NCBI GenBank assembly: GCA_041846495.1
Contig: JBGZEX010000076.1
Span: 12,939 to 76,938 of the forward strand
Direction: 5' to 3'
Length of the DNA: 64,000 nucleotides
Source of the DNA: JBGZEX01 sp041846495
GTDB taxonomy: Bacteria > Bacteroidota > Bacteroidia > Bacteroidales > Marinifilaceae
Part shown: positions 1 to 7,921 of the stretch, in pieces
Position numbering within the stretch: position 1 is the stretch's first letter
Layout: every line of letters starts with the position of its first letter
Position numbers and translations under genes: made by a program
The notes under the pieces: generated by a model
The model's database searches: none
What the model was told of the DNA's origin: nothing
The model's input: only the letters and a program-made list of their open reading frames with translations

Positions 1-768
1 ATCGAAAAGATTGACGAAAAGGAAGGTGAATACCACTATGGCCATGTCGATGCTTAAAAGGTTATGCCATTCGAAATGCGCAAATATGGGTTTGATGGAA
101 GGCGGAATACTTATAATATTGCCTTGAGGGAGGGAGATTTCGCCGAAAATGCCTCCGGCAATTGTTGCCGCAATAATGCCGATGAGCATGGCTCCGTGTA
201 TTTTTAAGGCATAGAGAACACCGGTAACCAATAATCCGATGGCGGCAATCCATACGTGATGATTGCCGAAATCTCCCATCGAAATCATGGTATTGGGGTT
301 TTTTACGATTATTCCGGCATTTTGAAGGCCGATAAGCGTGATGAACAAACCGATTCCTACGGGGATGGCATCTTTTACGGTTTGGGGAATACTCCTTACG
401 ATCATTTCCCGCACATTGAAAAAAGTGAGGACGAGGAATACGATGCCTTCGATGAATACGGCCGTGAGAGCCATCTGCCATGAATATCCCATGGAGAGTA
501 CTACGGTATAAGCGAAAAAGCTGTTTAAACCCATGCCGGGAGCCTGGGCGATGGGAACGTTGGCGATAAAAGCCATGAAAAGGGTTCCGGCAATGCTGGC
601 AATGGCAGTAGCTGTGAAAAGAGCGGCTTTGTCCATTCCGGTTTCCCCTAAGATATTGGGATTGACGACCAAAATGTAAGACATCGTAAGAAAGGTAATC
701 AATCCGGCTATCAACTCTCTTTTTACATTCGTATTATTTTCTTTCAGCTTGAAAATGCGTTCTAACAT
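1..768 (-). CDS. NCS2 family purine permease, AzgA/PbuG type (3' end outside window)
   Basis: Inner-membrane nucleobase:cation symporter of the AzgA-like branch (adenine, guanine or hypoxanthine). The ATG lies at 768-766, and 256 codons are open to the window edge with no stop, so the C-terminal part is missing. The N-terminus (MLERIFKLKENNTNVKREL) leads into TM1 (AGLITFLTMSYILVVNP). The stretch APGMGLNSFFAY is the family's hallmark near TM3, and several further hydrophobic segments follow. It sits 27 nt downstream of the Tsx-like porin gene and is probably cotranscribed with it, giving an outer-membrane plus inner-membrane route for purines. The exact base specificity cannot be read from the sequence. 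Confidence 0.88.
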   Translation of the reverse strand, partial: MLERIFKLKENNTNVKRELIAGLITFLTMSYILVVNPNILGETGMDKAALFTATAIASIAGTLFMAFIANVPIAQAPGMGLNSFFAYTVVLSMGYSWQMALTAVFIEGIVFLVLTFFNVREMIVRSIPQTVKDAIPVGIGLFITLIGLQNAGIIVKNPNTMISMGDFGNHHVWIAAIGLLVTGVLYALKIHGAMLIGIIAATIAGGIFGEISLPQGNIISIPPSIKPIFAHFEWHNLLSIDMAIVVFTFLFVNLFD

Positions 769-795
769 AAGCAGAATCTTAAAGGGTTGAAAAGT

Positions 796-1527
796 TTAAA
801 AAATCCATTTGGCCGCCAAAGTGGGAAGTATGTATACCTTGTTCTTATAACCGGCTCCTCCTCCGTAGAAATTATTGCTGATTTCGATTTCGGAACCTAC
901 GGAAAATTTTTCGGTGATATTTATCCATAGCTGAGGCTCCGTGAGCAAAACGATTTTTTTACCGGAAGGCCCTTCTTCCTTCGTCCTGTTTTTATTTTCG
1001 CTCCATAAGTCGATGAAACCGTTCAAACTGATGATGTTATCCCATAAATTGGCATTCCACGACATCGTCCATTGCCAATCGTGGCTGGCCTTTGTAAAAG
1101 CATTGTATTTATAGGCAAAATAAGTGTTTATGAAAAACGGTTTGAACGAAAAAGAATAGGCAGCTCCGGCAATATAAGCATTGTTGATGGAAAATCCGTA
1201 ATAATTTTCGGCTTCCCCTCCTATACCTAAGCCTCCGTTGAATTCTATATGAGGCATAATCTTGAAGTCCTTTATTTTGAAATCTCTTGAAATTTCGGTG
1301 TATACCAAGCCTATATTCCCATTTCTTGCATTGAAATCGAAATCGGCAAAGAGAAAGGTAGCCCCCCAGGGATCCGGTTTGAACATTTCGAAAGTTGTGG
1401 TTATATGATTCGATCTGCCGATATCTTTATGAAGACTGTGTCTCATATCGTAATGTATCTGCAGATTTTGGGCGTACGAACACAGGCATACGGCCATGGA
1501 AAAAACGAGAATGATGATTTTTTTCAT
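796..1527 (-). CDS. DUF5020 family outer-membrane protein, Tsx-like
   Basis: A 243-residue protein with a cleavable signal peptide (MKKIIILVFSMAVCLCSYAQ) followed by alternating aromatic beta-strands and ending in a C-terminal aromatic residue (AAKWIF), as in small outer-membrane beta-barrels. The strand pattern (WGATFLFADFDF, GLVYTEISRDF, NNFYGG) matches the DUF5020 / nucleoside-specific Tsx-like channel family. It is the first gene of a probable two-gene unit with the purine permease 27 nt downstream, which supports a role in nucleoside or nucleobase passage across the outer membrane. That role is inferred from context and fold. Confidence 0.75.
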   Translation of the reverse strand: MKKIIILVFSMAVCLCSYAQNLQIHYDMRHSLHKDIGRSNHITTTFEMFKPDPWGATFLFADFDFNARNGNIGLVYTEISRDFKIKDFKIMPHIEFNGGLGIGGEAENYYGFSINNAYIAGAAYSFSFKPFFINTYFAYKYNAFTKASHDWQWTMSWNANLWDNIISLNGFIDLWSENKNRTKEEGPSGKKIVLLTEPQLWINITEKFSVGSEIEISNNFYGGGAGYKNKVYILPTLAAKWIF

Positions 1528-1638
1528 AGGATTAATTTATAAATTTACGTAATCGAATGCGAATATATAAAGATTATGACAAATCTTGAAGGCGATTTCC
1601 GAAATAAGGTTATTGTTTATAAAAAATGCTTTTTATTT

Positions 1639-1670
1639 GTTGGTGGGAATGAAGATATTCGATTATATTT
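1639..1670 (+). promoter_or_regulatory. Candidate Bacteroidota sigma-A promoter for the gene at 1690
   Basis: TATATTTG at 1663-1670 fits the TAnnTTTG -7 box. A TTG at 1639-1641 lies 21 nt upstream, the spacing known for the -33 element. It is 19 nt ahead of the first possible start codon of the downstream gene. Confidence 0.4.
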
Positions 1671-1689
1671 GTAAAAGGCGTATTCTACG

Positions 1690-3150
1690 GTGATAATGAT
1701 AAGCATACAACCTAAAATTCACGATAAATTTTCCATAGAGCTTAAAATAGGCTATTGGATTAAGAATTTTTCCGGAGATTCGGATTTTACTATCAGCAGT
1801 TGGTTGTTCATTCCCGAATCTTTGGATCTCGGGCGGGATTCCTATAAAAAAGAATTGTTTTACAGGGATATAAAATCCAATGTGCGCCTGATAACTCCCG
1901 TTTATTCTTTAGAGGAGATTTGTAAGGAGGATTCCTTACCTTTTATGTTTTTGGAAGGGGCTGTTAACGAAGTGGTGATGGCCCCTTCGGAAAGCAATGC
2001 CGTAGAATTCGAACATCAGATTAAAATGTTCGGTACGATTTACCGTTCGGCATTGAGGAATGCGGGAGATGCCGTATTGAGGGGGGATGCCGGAAATAAG
2101 AGGAATATATATCTGTTTTTAGGTCGTATCGACAGGATTATAGGAAGATTTCGGGCTTTGGAGAAGCCTTTAAAAGAGCATGAGGTTTCCAAGCAAGTGC
2201 TTAATTACTTTGCTTTTTGCGACGAATTCATTTCGTTGTTTACCGAAAACTACATATTCGAAGTTATCTTGGGGCTTGAAAAAAAACATCCTTTTGTTTT
2301 TAAAGATTTTCGCCGTTCGCTGATAAAAAAATTGGAAGAAGAAATAGCTTACCGTAAGCGTAAAGGTTATGAAACGGCGGATAAAGATTCCCGGGATAAA
2401 AATATAAAGTTCGTATATCGCATGGGAATGTTGAAAAAATATATGGACAGTCAGTTATTCCTCGATTCCCATCGGAAAGAAGACGGTTTTTTAGCCCGTC
2501 AGTTTTATTATAGTCTTGCGGCCGGATTTTCGATGATCGTAGCCACCGTAATAAGTTTTTCCTTCCAGCAGAAATACGGGAATTTTACAATGCCCTTATT
2601 TGTGGCCTTGGTGGTAGGTTATATGCTGAAAGACAGAATCAAGGATTTGGGACGTTTTATTTTTTCTTCCAAACTCTCCCGGCGTTATTTCGATACCAAA
2701 CGGATAATAGGAATAAAAAACAATACGGTGGGCTATATAAAAGATGCCGTGGATTTTATACCCGATTCGGGAGTTCCGGAGGAAGTGATGAAGTTGAGAA
2801 ATCGTTCGGATTTGTTCGAGATGACGAAAGAGGCTCGGGAGGATATACTTCTGCATCGTAAATTCGTGAAGATAGACGGAAAGATATTGGATAAAATCAA
2901 TCAATACGATATTGCCGGCATTCATGAAATTATGCGATTCAATTTTTCCCGGTTCACTCAAAAAATGGATGATGTGGAAATCGGTATTCCCGTACCGGAG
3001 GGAGAAGACTCTTTTGTTTTTCTTCAAGCGGAGAAGATATATTATTTGAACTTCGTGATGCGTTTACAGTGCGGAAACGAAATAACTTACAGGCGTTACC
3101 GGTTGACGATTTGTCAGGAAGGCATCAGAAAGTTGGAGCGGATGAATTAA
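1690..3150 (+). CDS. Hypothetical protein with two central membrane segments
   Basis: A 486-residue protein I do not recognise. The first start is GTG at 1690; an ATG two codons later (1696) may be the true start. There is no signal peptide. The N-terminal half is soluble and mixed alpha/beta. A helical basic stretch (about residues 205-260) precedes two adjacent hydrophobic segments near residues 273-292 (YYSLAAGFSMIVATVISF) and 300-316 (PLFVALVVGYML). The soluble C-terminal domain of about 165 residues ends in beta-rich sequence (NEITYRRYRL). This hairpin-anchored layout, with both large domains probably cytoplasmic, could be a membrane-tethered sensor or scaffold, but no catalytic motif is visible. 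It stands alone between divergent promoters and a strong terminator. Confidence 0.7.
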   Translation: MIMISIQPKIHDKFSIELKIGYWIKNFSGDSDFTISSWLFIPESLDLGRDSYKKELFYRDIKSNVRLITPVYSLEEICKEDSLPFMFLEGAVNEVVMAPSESNAVEFEHQIKMFGTIYRSALRNAGDAVLRGDAGNKRNIYLFLGRIDRIIGRFRALEKPLKEHEVSKQVLNYFAFCDEFISLFTENYIFEVILGLEKKHPFVFKDFRRSLIKKLEEEIAYRKRKGYETADKDSRDKNIKFVYRMGMLKKYMDSQLFLDSHRKEDGFLARQFYYSLAAGFSMIVATVISFSFQQKYGNFTMPLFVALVVGYMLKDRIKDLGRFIFSSKLSRRYFDTKRIIGIKNNTVGYIKDAVDFIPDSGVPEEVMKLRNRSDLFEMTKEAREDILLHRKFVKIDGKILDKINQYDIAGIHEIMRFNFSRFTQKMDDVEIGIPVPEGEDSFVFLQAEKIYYLNFVMRLQCGNEITYRRYRLTICQEGIRKLERMN

Positions 3151-3165
3151 GGCTGTAAAAGAAAT

Positions 3166-3198
3166 CCCATCTTTGTTAAAACATGCAACAAAGATGGG
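3166..3198 (+). terminator. Intrinsic terminator-like hairpin after the hypothetical gene
   Basis: A perfect 12-bp stem, CCCATCTTTGTT (3166-3177) and AACAAAGATGGG (3187-3198), with a 9-nt loop, is followed by TT and A/T-rich sequence. It lies 15 nt after the stop at 3150 and could also stop transcription coming from the minus strand. Confidence 0.75.
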
Positions 3199-3230
3199 TT
3201 ATATGCCGTAGAGCTTGACGTATAAGGAGA

Positions 3231-3431
3231 TTATAAAAAGGGCGCTTTTTCCGGAGGATTATTATTCCATTCGACTCCCAATTCGGCGCCGGCCGGTTTT
3301 ATTTCCACATTGAAAACATAACATTTTCCGGCTTCCAATTTTTTCCCGGTTTTATCCGGCGACGTATAATAATCGCCGTATTTCGAATTGTAGTATGTTA
3401 CGGATATTTTTTGGTTGTCTACCGATTCCAA
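3231..3431 (-). pseudogene. Fimbrillin-like C-terminal remnant
   Basis: The reading frame translates to about 66 residues with the pattern LEAGKCYVFNVEIKPAGAEL, then VEWNNNPPE. This resembles the final beta-strands of fimbrillin-family pilus proteins, in which 'L..Gk.Y.y.v.v...g' precedes a terminal W. There is no convincing start: the only in-frame initiator is a TTG at 3431, no signal peptide or lipobox precedes it, and the open frame simply runs back into the 3' end of mutS in another frame. I read it as the surviving 3' end of a deleted gene. A short orphan coding sequence is the alternative. Confidence 0.35.
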
Positions 3432-3483
3432 TATGAATGCGGGAATAAGAATGACGGTAAATGAGTAAAAAAATGAAAAACGA

Positions 3484-6105
3484 TTAAAGTCCTGTGATTT
3501 TTTTTATTTCGTGGAGTTTGTTGAGTGCTTCTATGGGAGTGAGACTGTTTATATCCAGGTCTTTTATTTCGTCTCGTATCCGGCATAGGACGGGGTCTTC
3601 CAACTGGAAGAAAGATAATTGCATTCCGGCTCTTTTGGCCGCAATTCCGTCGATGTTTTTTTGGATGCATCCTTTATTGTCCATATCGTTTTCTAAAAGT
3701 TTGAGTATATCCTCTGCCCTTTTTACTACCGATAAAGGCAATCCGGCCATTTTACCCACTTGTATGCCGAAAGAGTGATTGGTTCCGCCTTTGATTAATT
3801 TCCGGAGAAAAATTATTTTATGTTCCAATTCTTTTACGGATACGTTGTAATTTCGGATCTTCGGAAAGGATTTCTCCATTTCGTTTAATTCGTGATAGTG
3901 GGTGGCGAATAAGGTTTTCGCTCTGTTTTTTTTATTTTCGTGTATGTATTCCACTATGGCCCAGGCAATGGATATGCCGTCGTATGTGGATGTTCCTCTG
4001 CCCAACTCGTCGAATAGCACGAGGCTTCTGTCGGATATGTTGTTGAGGATGTTGGCCGCTTCGTTCATTTCCACCATAAAAGTGGATTCCCCGCGGGAAA
4101 TATTGTCGGACGCTCCCACCCGGGTGAATATTTTGTCGACGAATCCGATATCGGCGGATTTTGCGGGTACGAAGCATCCGGCTTGTGCCATGATGACGAT
4201 TAGGGCCGTTTGGCGGAGCAATGCCGATTTACCGGCCATATTGGGGCCTGTAATAATCATGATTTGTTGATGGGCATTGTCCAATTTCAGACTGTTGGGA
4301 ATATATTTTTCTCCTACGGGGAGTTCTTTTTCGATAACCGGATGTCTTCCGTCTTTTATTTCCAAAGTTAAGGAGGCGTCGATTACGGGGCGGTTGTAGC
4401 CGTTCTCTACCGAGACTTCGGCGAAGGAGAGGAGGCTGTCTACGGCGGCTATTATGCCGGCGTTCTTTTGTATTTGCCGTATAAAAGGAAGAGCGTATTC
4501 GACGGTTTCGCGGAATATCCGGTTTTCGATTTCCGTTATTTTTTCTTCCGCTCCCAATATTTTCTCTTCGTATTCCTTTAATTCGGGAGTAATATAACGT
4601 TCCGCATTGACCAGGGTTTGTTTGCGTATCCATGTTACGGGCACTTTTTCCGCATGCACCCGGGTTACTTCGATATAATATCCGAATACGTTATTGAACC
4701 CTATTTTAAGCGAATTGATTCCGGTAGCCTGAATTTCTCTTTCCTGTATGGCATGGAGCCGGTCTTTCCCGTGCGCCGCCAAGTAGCGGAGGTCGTCGAG
4801 TTCTTTGTCTACGCCCGGAGCTATGGCATTGCCCTTGCTTATCGAATGGGGAGCTTCCTCGGCTATGGTGGTTTTTATCTTGCAAATCAGGTCGGAACAG
4901 GGATCCGTTTCTTCCATCATATCTTTGAGGGGAAGGGATGCGGTCGAAAGGCATGCTTCCCGTAGCGGGGCTACGGTTTCCAAACTTCGACGCATTTGAT
5001 TCAATTCCCTCGGGCTTATTTTACAGGCGCCTATTTTAGACGACAGTCTTTCCATATCCCCGGTTTCGCATAAGATATCCCGCAAGCGACAACGGAGCTC
5101 TTCGTCTTTTACGAATGTTTCCACAATATCCAATCTCCGGTTTATTTTATCGGGATCTTTCAACGGCATACCGATCCAACGATTGAGGTTTCTGCTTCCC
5201 ATGGGAGTTATGCAGCGGTTGAGGATGGCCGAGAGGGATTTCCCTCCTTCGTGTACGGGAGAAAGAATTTCCAAATTCCGGAGGGTGGGACGGTCTAAAA
5301 GCAAGTGTTCGCTTTGGTCTATTCGCGAAATGGAGGTGATATGGGATATGGCATCGTGTTTTGTCATTTCCAAATAGTATAAAGCGGCTCCGGCCGTACC
5401 TACGGCATACGGCATATTGTTTATTCCGAATCCTTTGAGAGAGTTTACACCGAAATGTTTCAACAGACGATCTTTGGCCGCTTCGGTTTCGAAAAACCAT
5501 TCCTCTACGGGGTATAAGTAGAATTTTCCGCTGAAACTTTCGTTGAATTCGTCGAGTTTACCTTTGGGATAAATGACTTCTTTGGGGCGGAAAGAATTGA
5601 GGAGTTTATCGATAGCTCCCGTACTTCCCTCCGTCGTAAGGAATTCTCCGGTAGTCAGGTCCAAAAAAGATACGGCGGCCATCGTCCGGGTGAAGTATAC
5701 GGCAGCCAAAAAAATATTGGCTTCCGCATTTTCGACATATTCTCCGTAAGAGACTCCGGGGGTCACGAGTTCTATAACGCCCCGTTTTACCAGTTTCTTC
5801 GTTTTTTTCGGATCTTCCAACTGTTCGCATATGGCAACCCTTTCTCCCGCTCTTACCAATTTGGGCATATAGGTGTCTATGGCGTGGTAGGGGAAACCGG
5901 CAAGTTCTACGTCTCCCGGCGAACCGTGGGAACGTTTGGTGAGGGTGATGCCCAATATTTTCGACGCCTTTATCGCATCCTCGGCGAAAGTTTCGTAAAA
6001 ATCTCCCATCCTGTACAGCAATATGGCGTCGGGATATTGGGCTTTCAGGCGGAAGTATTGTTGCATTAAAGGAGTATCCTGAGGTTGCTTGGTATTTTTT
6101 GCCAT
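3484..6105 (-). CDS. mutS: DNA mismatch repair protein MutS
   Basis: An 873-residue MutS that recognises mispairs and small loops and couples this to ATP-driven sliding-clamp formation. The mismatch-reading motif sits in RMGDFYETF, with Phe36 and Glu38 at the same numbers as in E. coli. Connector, lever and clamp regions follow. The ATPase has Walker A GPNMAGKS near residues 618-625, Walker B (LVLFDELGRGTS) and the signature region (SRGESTFMVEM), then TLFATHYHEL. The length is typical. It is the last gene of the lepA-amidohydrolase-tadA-mutS run, 52 nt after tadA. Confidence 0.98.
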   Translation of the reverse strand: MAKNTKQPQDTPLMQQYFRLKAQYPDAILLYRMGDFYETFAEDAIKASKILGITLTKRSHGSPGDVELAGFPYHAIDTYMPKLVRAGERVAICEQLEDPKKTKKLVKRGVIELVTPGVSYGEYVENAEANIFLAAVYFTRTMAAVSFLDLTTGEFLTTEGSTGAIDKLLNSFRPKEVIYPKGKLDEFNESFSGKFYLYPVEEWFFETEAAKDRLLKHFGVNSLKGFGINNMPYAVGTAGAALYYLEMTKHDAISHITSISRIDQSEHLLLDRPTLRNLEILSPVHEGGKSLSAILNRCITPMGSRNLNRWIGMPLKDPDKINRRLDIVETFVKDEELRCRLRDILCETGDMERLSSKIGACKISPRELNQMRRSLETVAPLREACLSTASLPLKDMMEETDPCSDLICKIKTTIAEEAPHSISKGNAIAPGVDKELDDLRYLAAHGKDRLHAIQEREIQATGINSLKIGFNNVFGYYIEVTRVHAEKVPVTWIRKQTLVNAERYITPELKEYEEKILGAEEKITEIENRIFRETVEYALPFIRQIQKNAGIIAAVDSLLSFAEVSVENGYNRPVIDASLTLEIKDGRHPVIEKELPVGEKYIPNSLKLDNAHQQIMIITGPNMAGKSALLRQTALIVIMAQAGCFVPAKSADIGFVDKIFTRVGASDNISRGESTFMVEMNEAANILNNISDRSLVLFDELGRGTSTYDGISIAWAIVEYIHENKKNRAKTLFATHYHELNEMEKSFPKIRNYNVSVKELEHKIIFLRKLIKGGTNHSFGIQVGKMAGLPLSVVKRAEDILKLLENDMDNKGCIQKNIDGIAAKRAGMQLSFFQLEDPVLCRIRDEIKDLDINSLTPIEALNKLHEIKKITGL

Positions 6106-6157
6106 ATTGCGATAGGTTTAGAAGAATCAAAGATAATAAATTTCCGGTATAAAATTA

Positions 6158-6589
6158 TTATCTCTTTTTTTGGAAAAATTTCCGGATGATTTCAGCGCAT
6201 TTTTCCTCCATGACTCCCCGGGTTATCGTGGTTTTCGGGTGAAGAGGGGAGGGCGAGAGACGGGAATACCCTCTTTTAGGGTCGGATGCTCCGTATACGA
6301 TACGTCCGATTTGGGACCAGGATAAAGCGCCCGCACACATGGTACACGGTTCCAAGGTTACGTATAATGTGCATTCGGTCAGATATTTGCTTCCTAATGA
6401 GAGGGCTGCCGAAGTTATGGCGAGCATTTCGGCATGGGCTGTGACATCGTTCAGTTTCTCCGTTTCGTTATGGGCTTTGGCGATGATTTTTCCATTGCAT
6501 ACGATAAGCGCACCTACGGGGATTTCTCCCTCTTCTTCCGCCCTTAGGGCTTCGTTCAGGGCGATGCCCATATAATATTCGTCCTTCAT
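6158..6589 (-). CDS. tadA: tRNA adenosine(34) deaminase
   Basis: A 143-residue zinc deaminase that converts A34 to inosine in the anticodon of tRNA-Arg(ACG). The ATG at 6589-6587 was chosen because MKDEYYMGIALNEAL is the normal family N-terminus; the open frame upstream has no TadA similarity. The zinc site is complete: His52-Ala-Glu54 (TAHAEML) and PCTMC with Cys82 and Cys85. The start codon overlaps the stop of the upstream amidohydrolase gene, implying translational coupling. Confidence 0.96.
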   Translation of the reverse strand: MKDEYYMGIALNEALRAEEEGEIPVGALIVCNGKIIAKAHNETEKLNDVTAHAEMLAITSAALSLGSKYLTECTLYVTLEPCTMCAGALSWSQIGRIVYGASDPKRGYSRLSPSPLHPKTTITRGVMEEKCAEIIRKFFQKKR

Positions 6590-7896
6590 ATGTCGTTTTC
6601 TATTTTTCCCCGTATATACTCGATTTCTTTTAAAACTTCCGGATAGTCGATTTTTTCGATATTCCGGTTTTTCATCACCCATTCTCCGTTGACCATCGAA
6701 TGGAGGATGTTGCGGGCCTCCATGGCGTACGCGACGGAAGAGGCCGGAGCGTATACGGGAGCCATATTTTCTTCCGGATTTATAAAAATGAGGTCGGCCT
6801 TTTTGCCTCTTTCGATCGAGCCGGTTATTTCCCCTAAACCTAGAGCATGGGCTCCGTTTCGGGTTGCCATCCTTATGCTTTCCATAGCCGTCATGACGGT
6901 AGGATCCCGGTGTATTCCCTTGGCCATGAGGGAGGCGAACCGCATTTCTTCGACCATATTGAGATTGTTGTTCGAGGCGGAACCGTCGGTACCCAGAGCG
7001 ACGTTTATGCCGGCGCCCCCGTATTTTTTTATATCGGCCATGCCGCTTCCCAATTTGAGATTGCTTTTGGGGCAATGTACGGCGGATGCGGAGGTGTTTG
7101 CGAATATTTCCATATCTTCGGGGGAGAGGTATACGCAATGAGCGGCCACGGTGTTTTTATCCAATATTCCGATGCTGTGAAGATAGGCCGTAGGGGTCAT
7201 TCCCGTTTTTTCTACGGAAGCGCTATTTTCCGCTTCGGTTTCCGAGAGGTGGATATGGAAGAGACATCCGTATTTATCGGCCGTTTTCTTGCCTTTCAAT
7301 AGAGTTTCCCGGCTGCAGGAATAAGGGGCGTGAGCGGGGACGGAGGCCGATATGAGGGGATGACCTTCGTAGCGGAGAATATTGCGACGGATGCGTTCTA
7401 CGGCTTCGTCTGCGGTTTTAAAACCGGGACAGGGAAAGTCGCTCAGGGATTCGTTTAAAACTCCTCTCAATCCGGTTTTCGCACATTCTTCCGCAATGAT
7501 GTCCGAGAAAAAATACATGTCGTTGAATGTCGTAGTTCCGGATTTTATCATTTCGCATAAGGCCCATTTTGTTGCGATGGCCGTATTATGAGGAGTAATC
7601 CATTTCGCCTCGGCGGGGAATATGCGGGAATTCAGCCATTGCCGGAGGGGAAGGTCGTCTGCATATCCTTTGAAAATACTCATGGGGATATGGGTGTGGG
7701 CATTGACGAATCCGGGCATGACGATCATTTTTTGTGCATCGAAAATTTCGTCGGCTTCGTTTTTTTCGTTTTCGGATATTTCGCCCGGACCTGCTTTTAG
7801 GATTTCATCCCCTTCGATAAGGATATGACCGTTGTCGATGATGTCGTTTCCCTTATTAACCGTAATGATACGGGCATTTACGATAATTTTTCTCAT
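6586..7896 (-). CDS. Amidohydrolase, 5-methylthioadenosine/S-adenosylhomocysteine deaminase type
   Basis: A 436-residue metal-dependent amidohydrolase of the ATZ/TRZ group, expected to deaminate MTA, SAH or related adenosine compounds. Visible metal ligands are HTH (His67, His69, in GFVNAHTH), the His in FHIHLSETE near residue 213, the His in AAHCVYLS near 245, and the Asp in GTDGSASNNNL near 300. The SETE and GTDGSASNN blocks are characteristic of the MtaD/SahH-deaminase subfamily. The gene lies 25 nt after lepA and overlaps tadA by 4 nt, so it is part of that operon. A guanine- or chlorohydrolase-like substrate cannot be excluded from sequence alone. Confidence 0.85.
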   Translation of the reverse strand: MRKIIVNARIITVNKGNDIIDNGHILIEGDEILKAGPGEISENEKNEADEIFDAQKMIVMPGFVNAHTHIPMSIFKGYADDLPLRQWLNSRIFPAEAKWITPHNTAIATKWALCEMIKSGTTTFNDMYFFSDIIAEECAKTGLRGVLNESLSDFPCPGFKTADEAVERIRRNILRYEGHPLISASVPAHAPYSCSRETLLKGKKTADKYGCLFHIHLSETEAENSASVEKTGMTPTAYLHSIGILDKNTVAAHCVYLSPEDMEIFANTSASAVHCPKSNLKLGSGMADIKKYGGAGINVALGTDGSASNNNLNMVEEMRFASLMAKGIHRDPTVMTAMESIRMATRNGAHALGLGEITGSIERGKKADLIFINPEENMAPVYAPASSVAYAMEARNILHSMVNGEWVMKNRNIEKIDYPEVLKEIEYIRGKIENDI

Positions 7897-7921
7897 GGCA
7901 TATTTTTCCAGCGAATCGTGC

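Noticed and set aside
6590..7138. N-terminal extension of TadA in the same frame (about 180 codons)
   Set aside because: It overlaps the amidohydrolase gene in another frame, is Arg/Gly-rich, and TadA's conserved start is at 6589.
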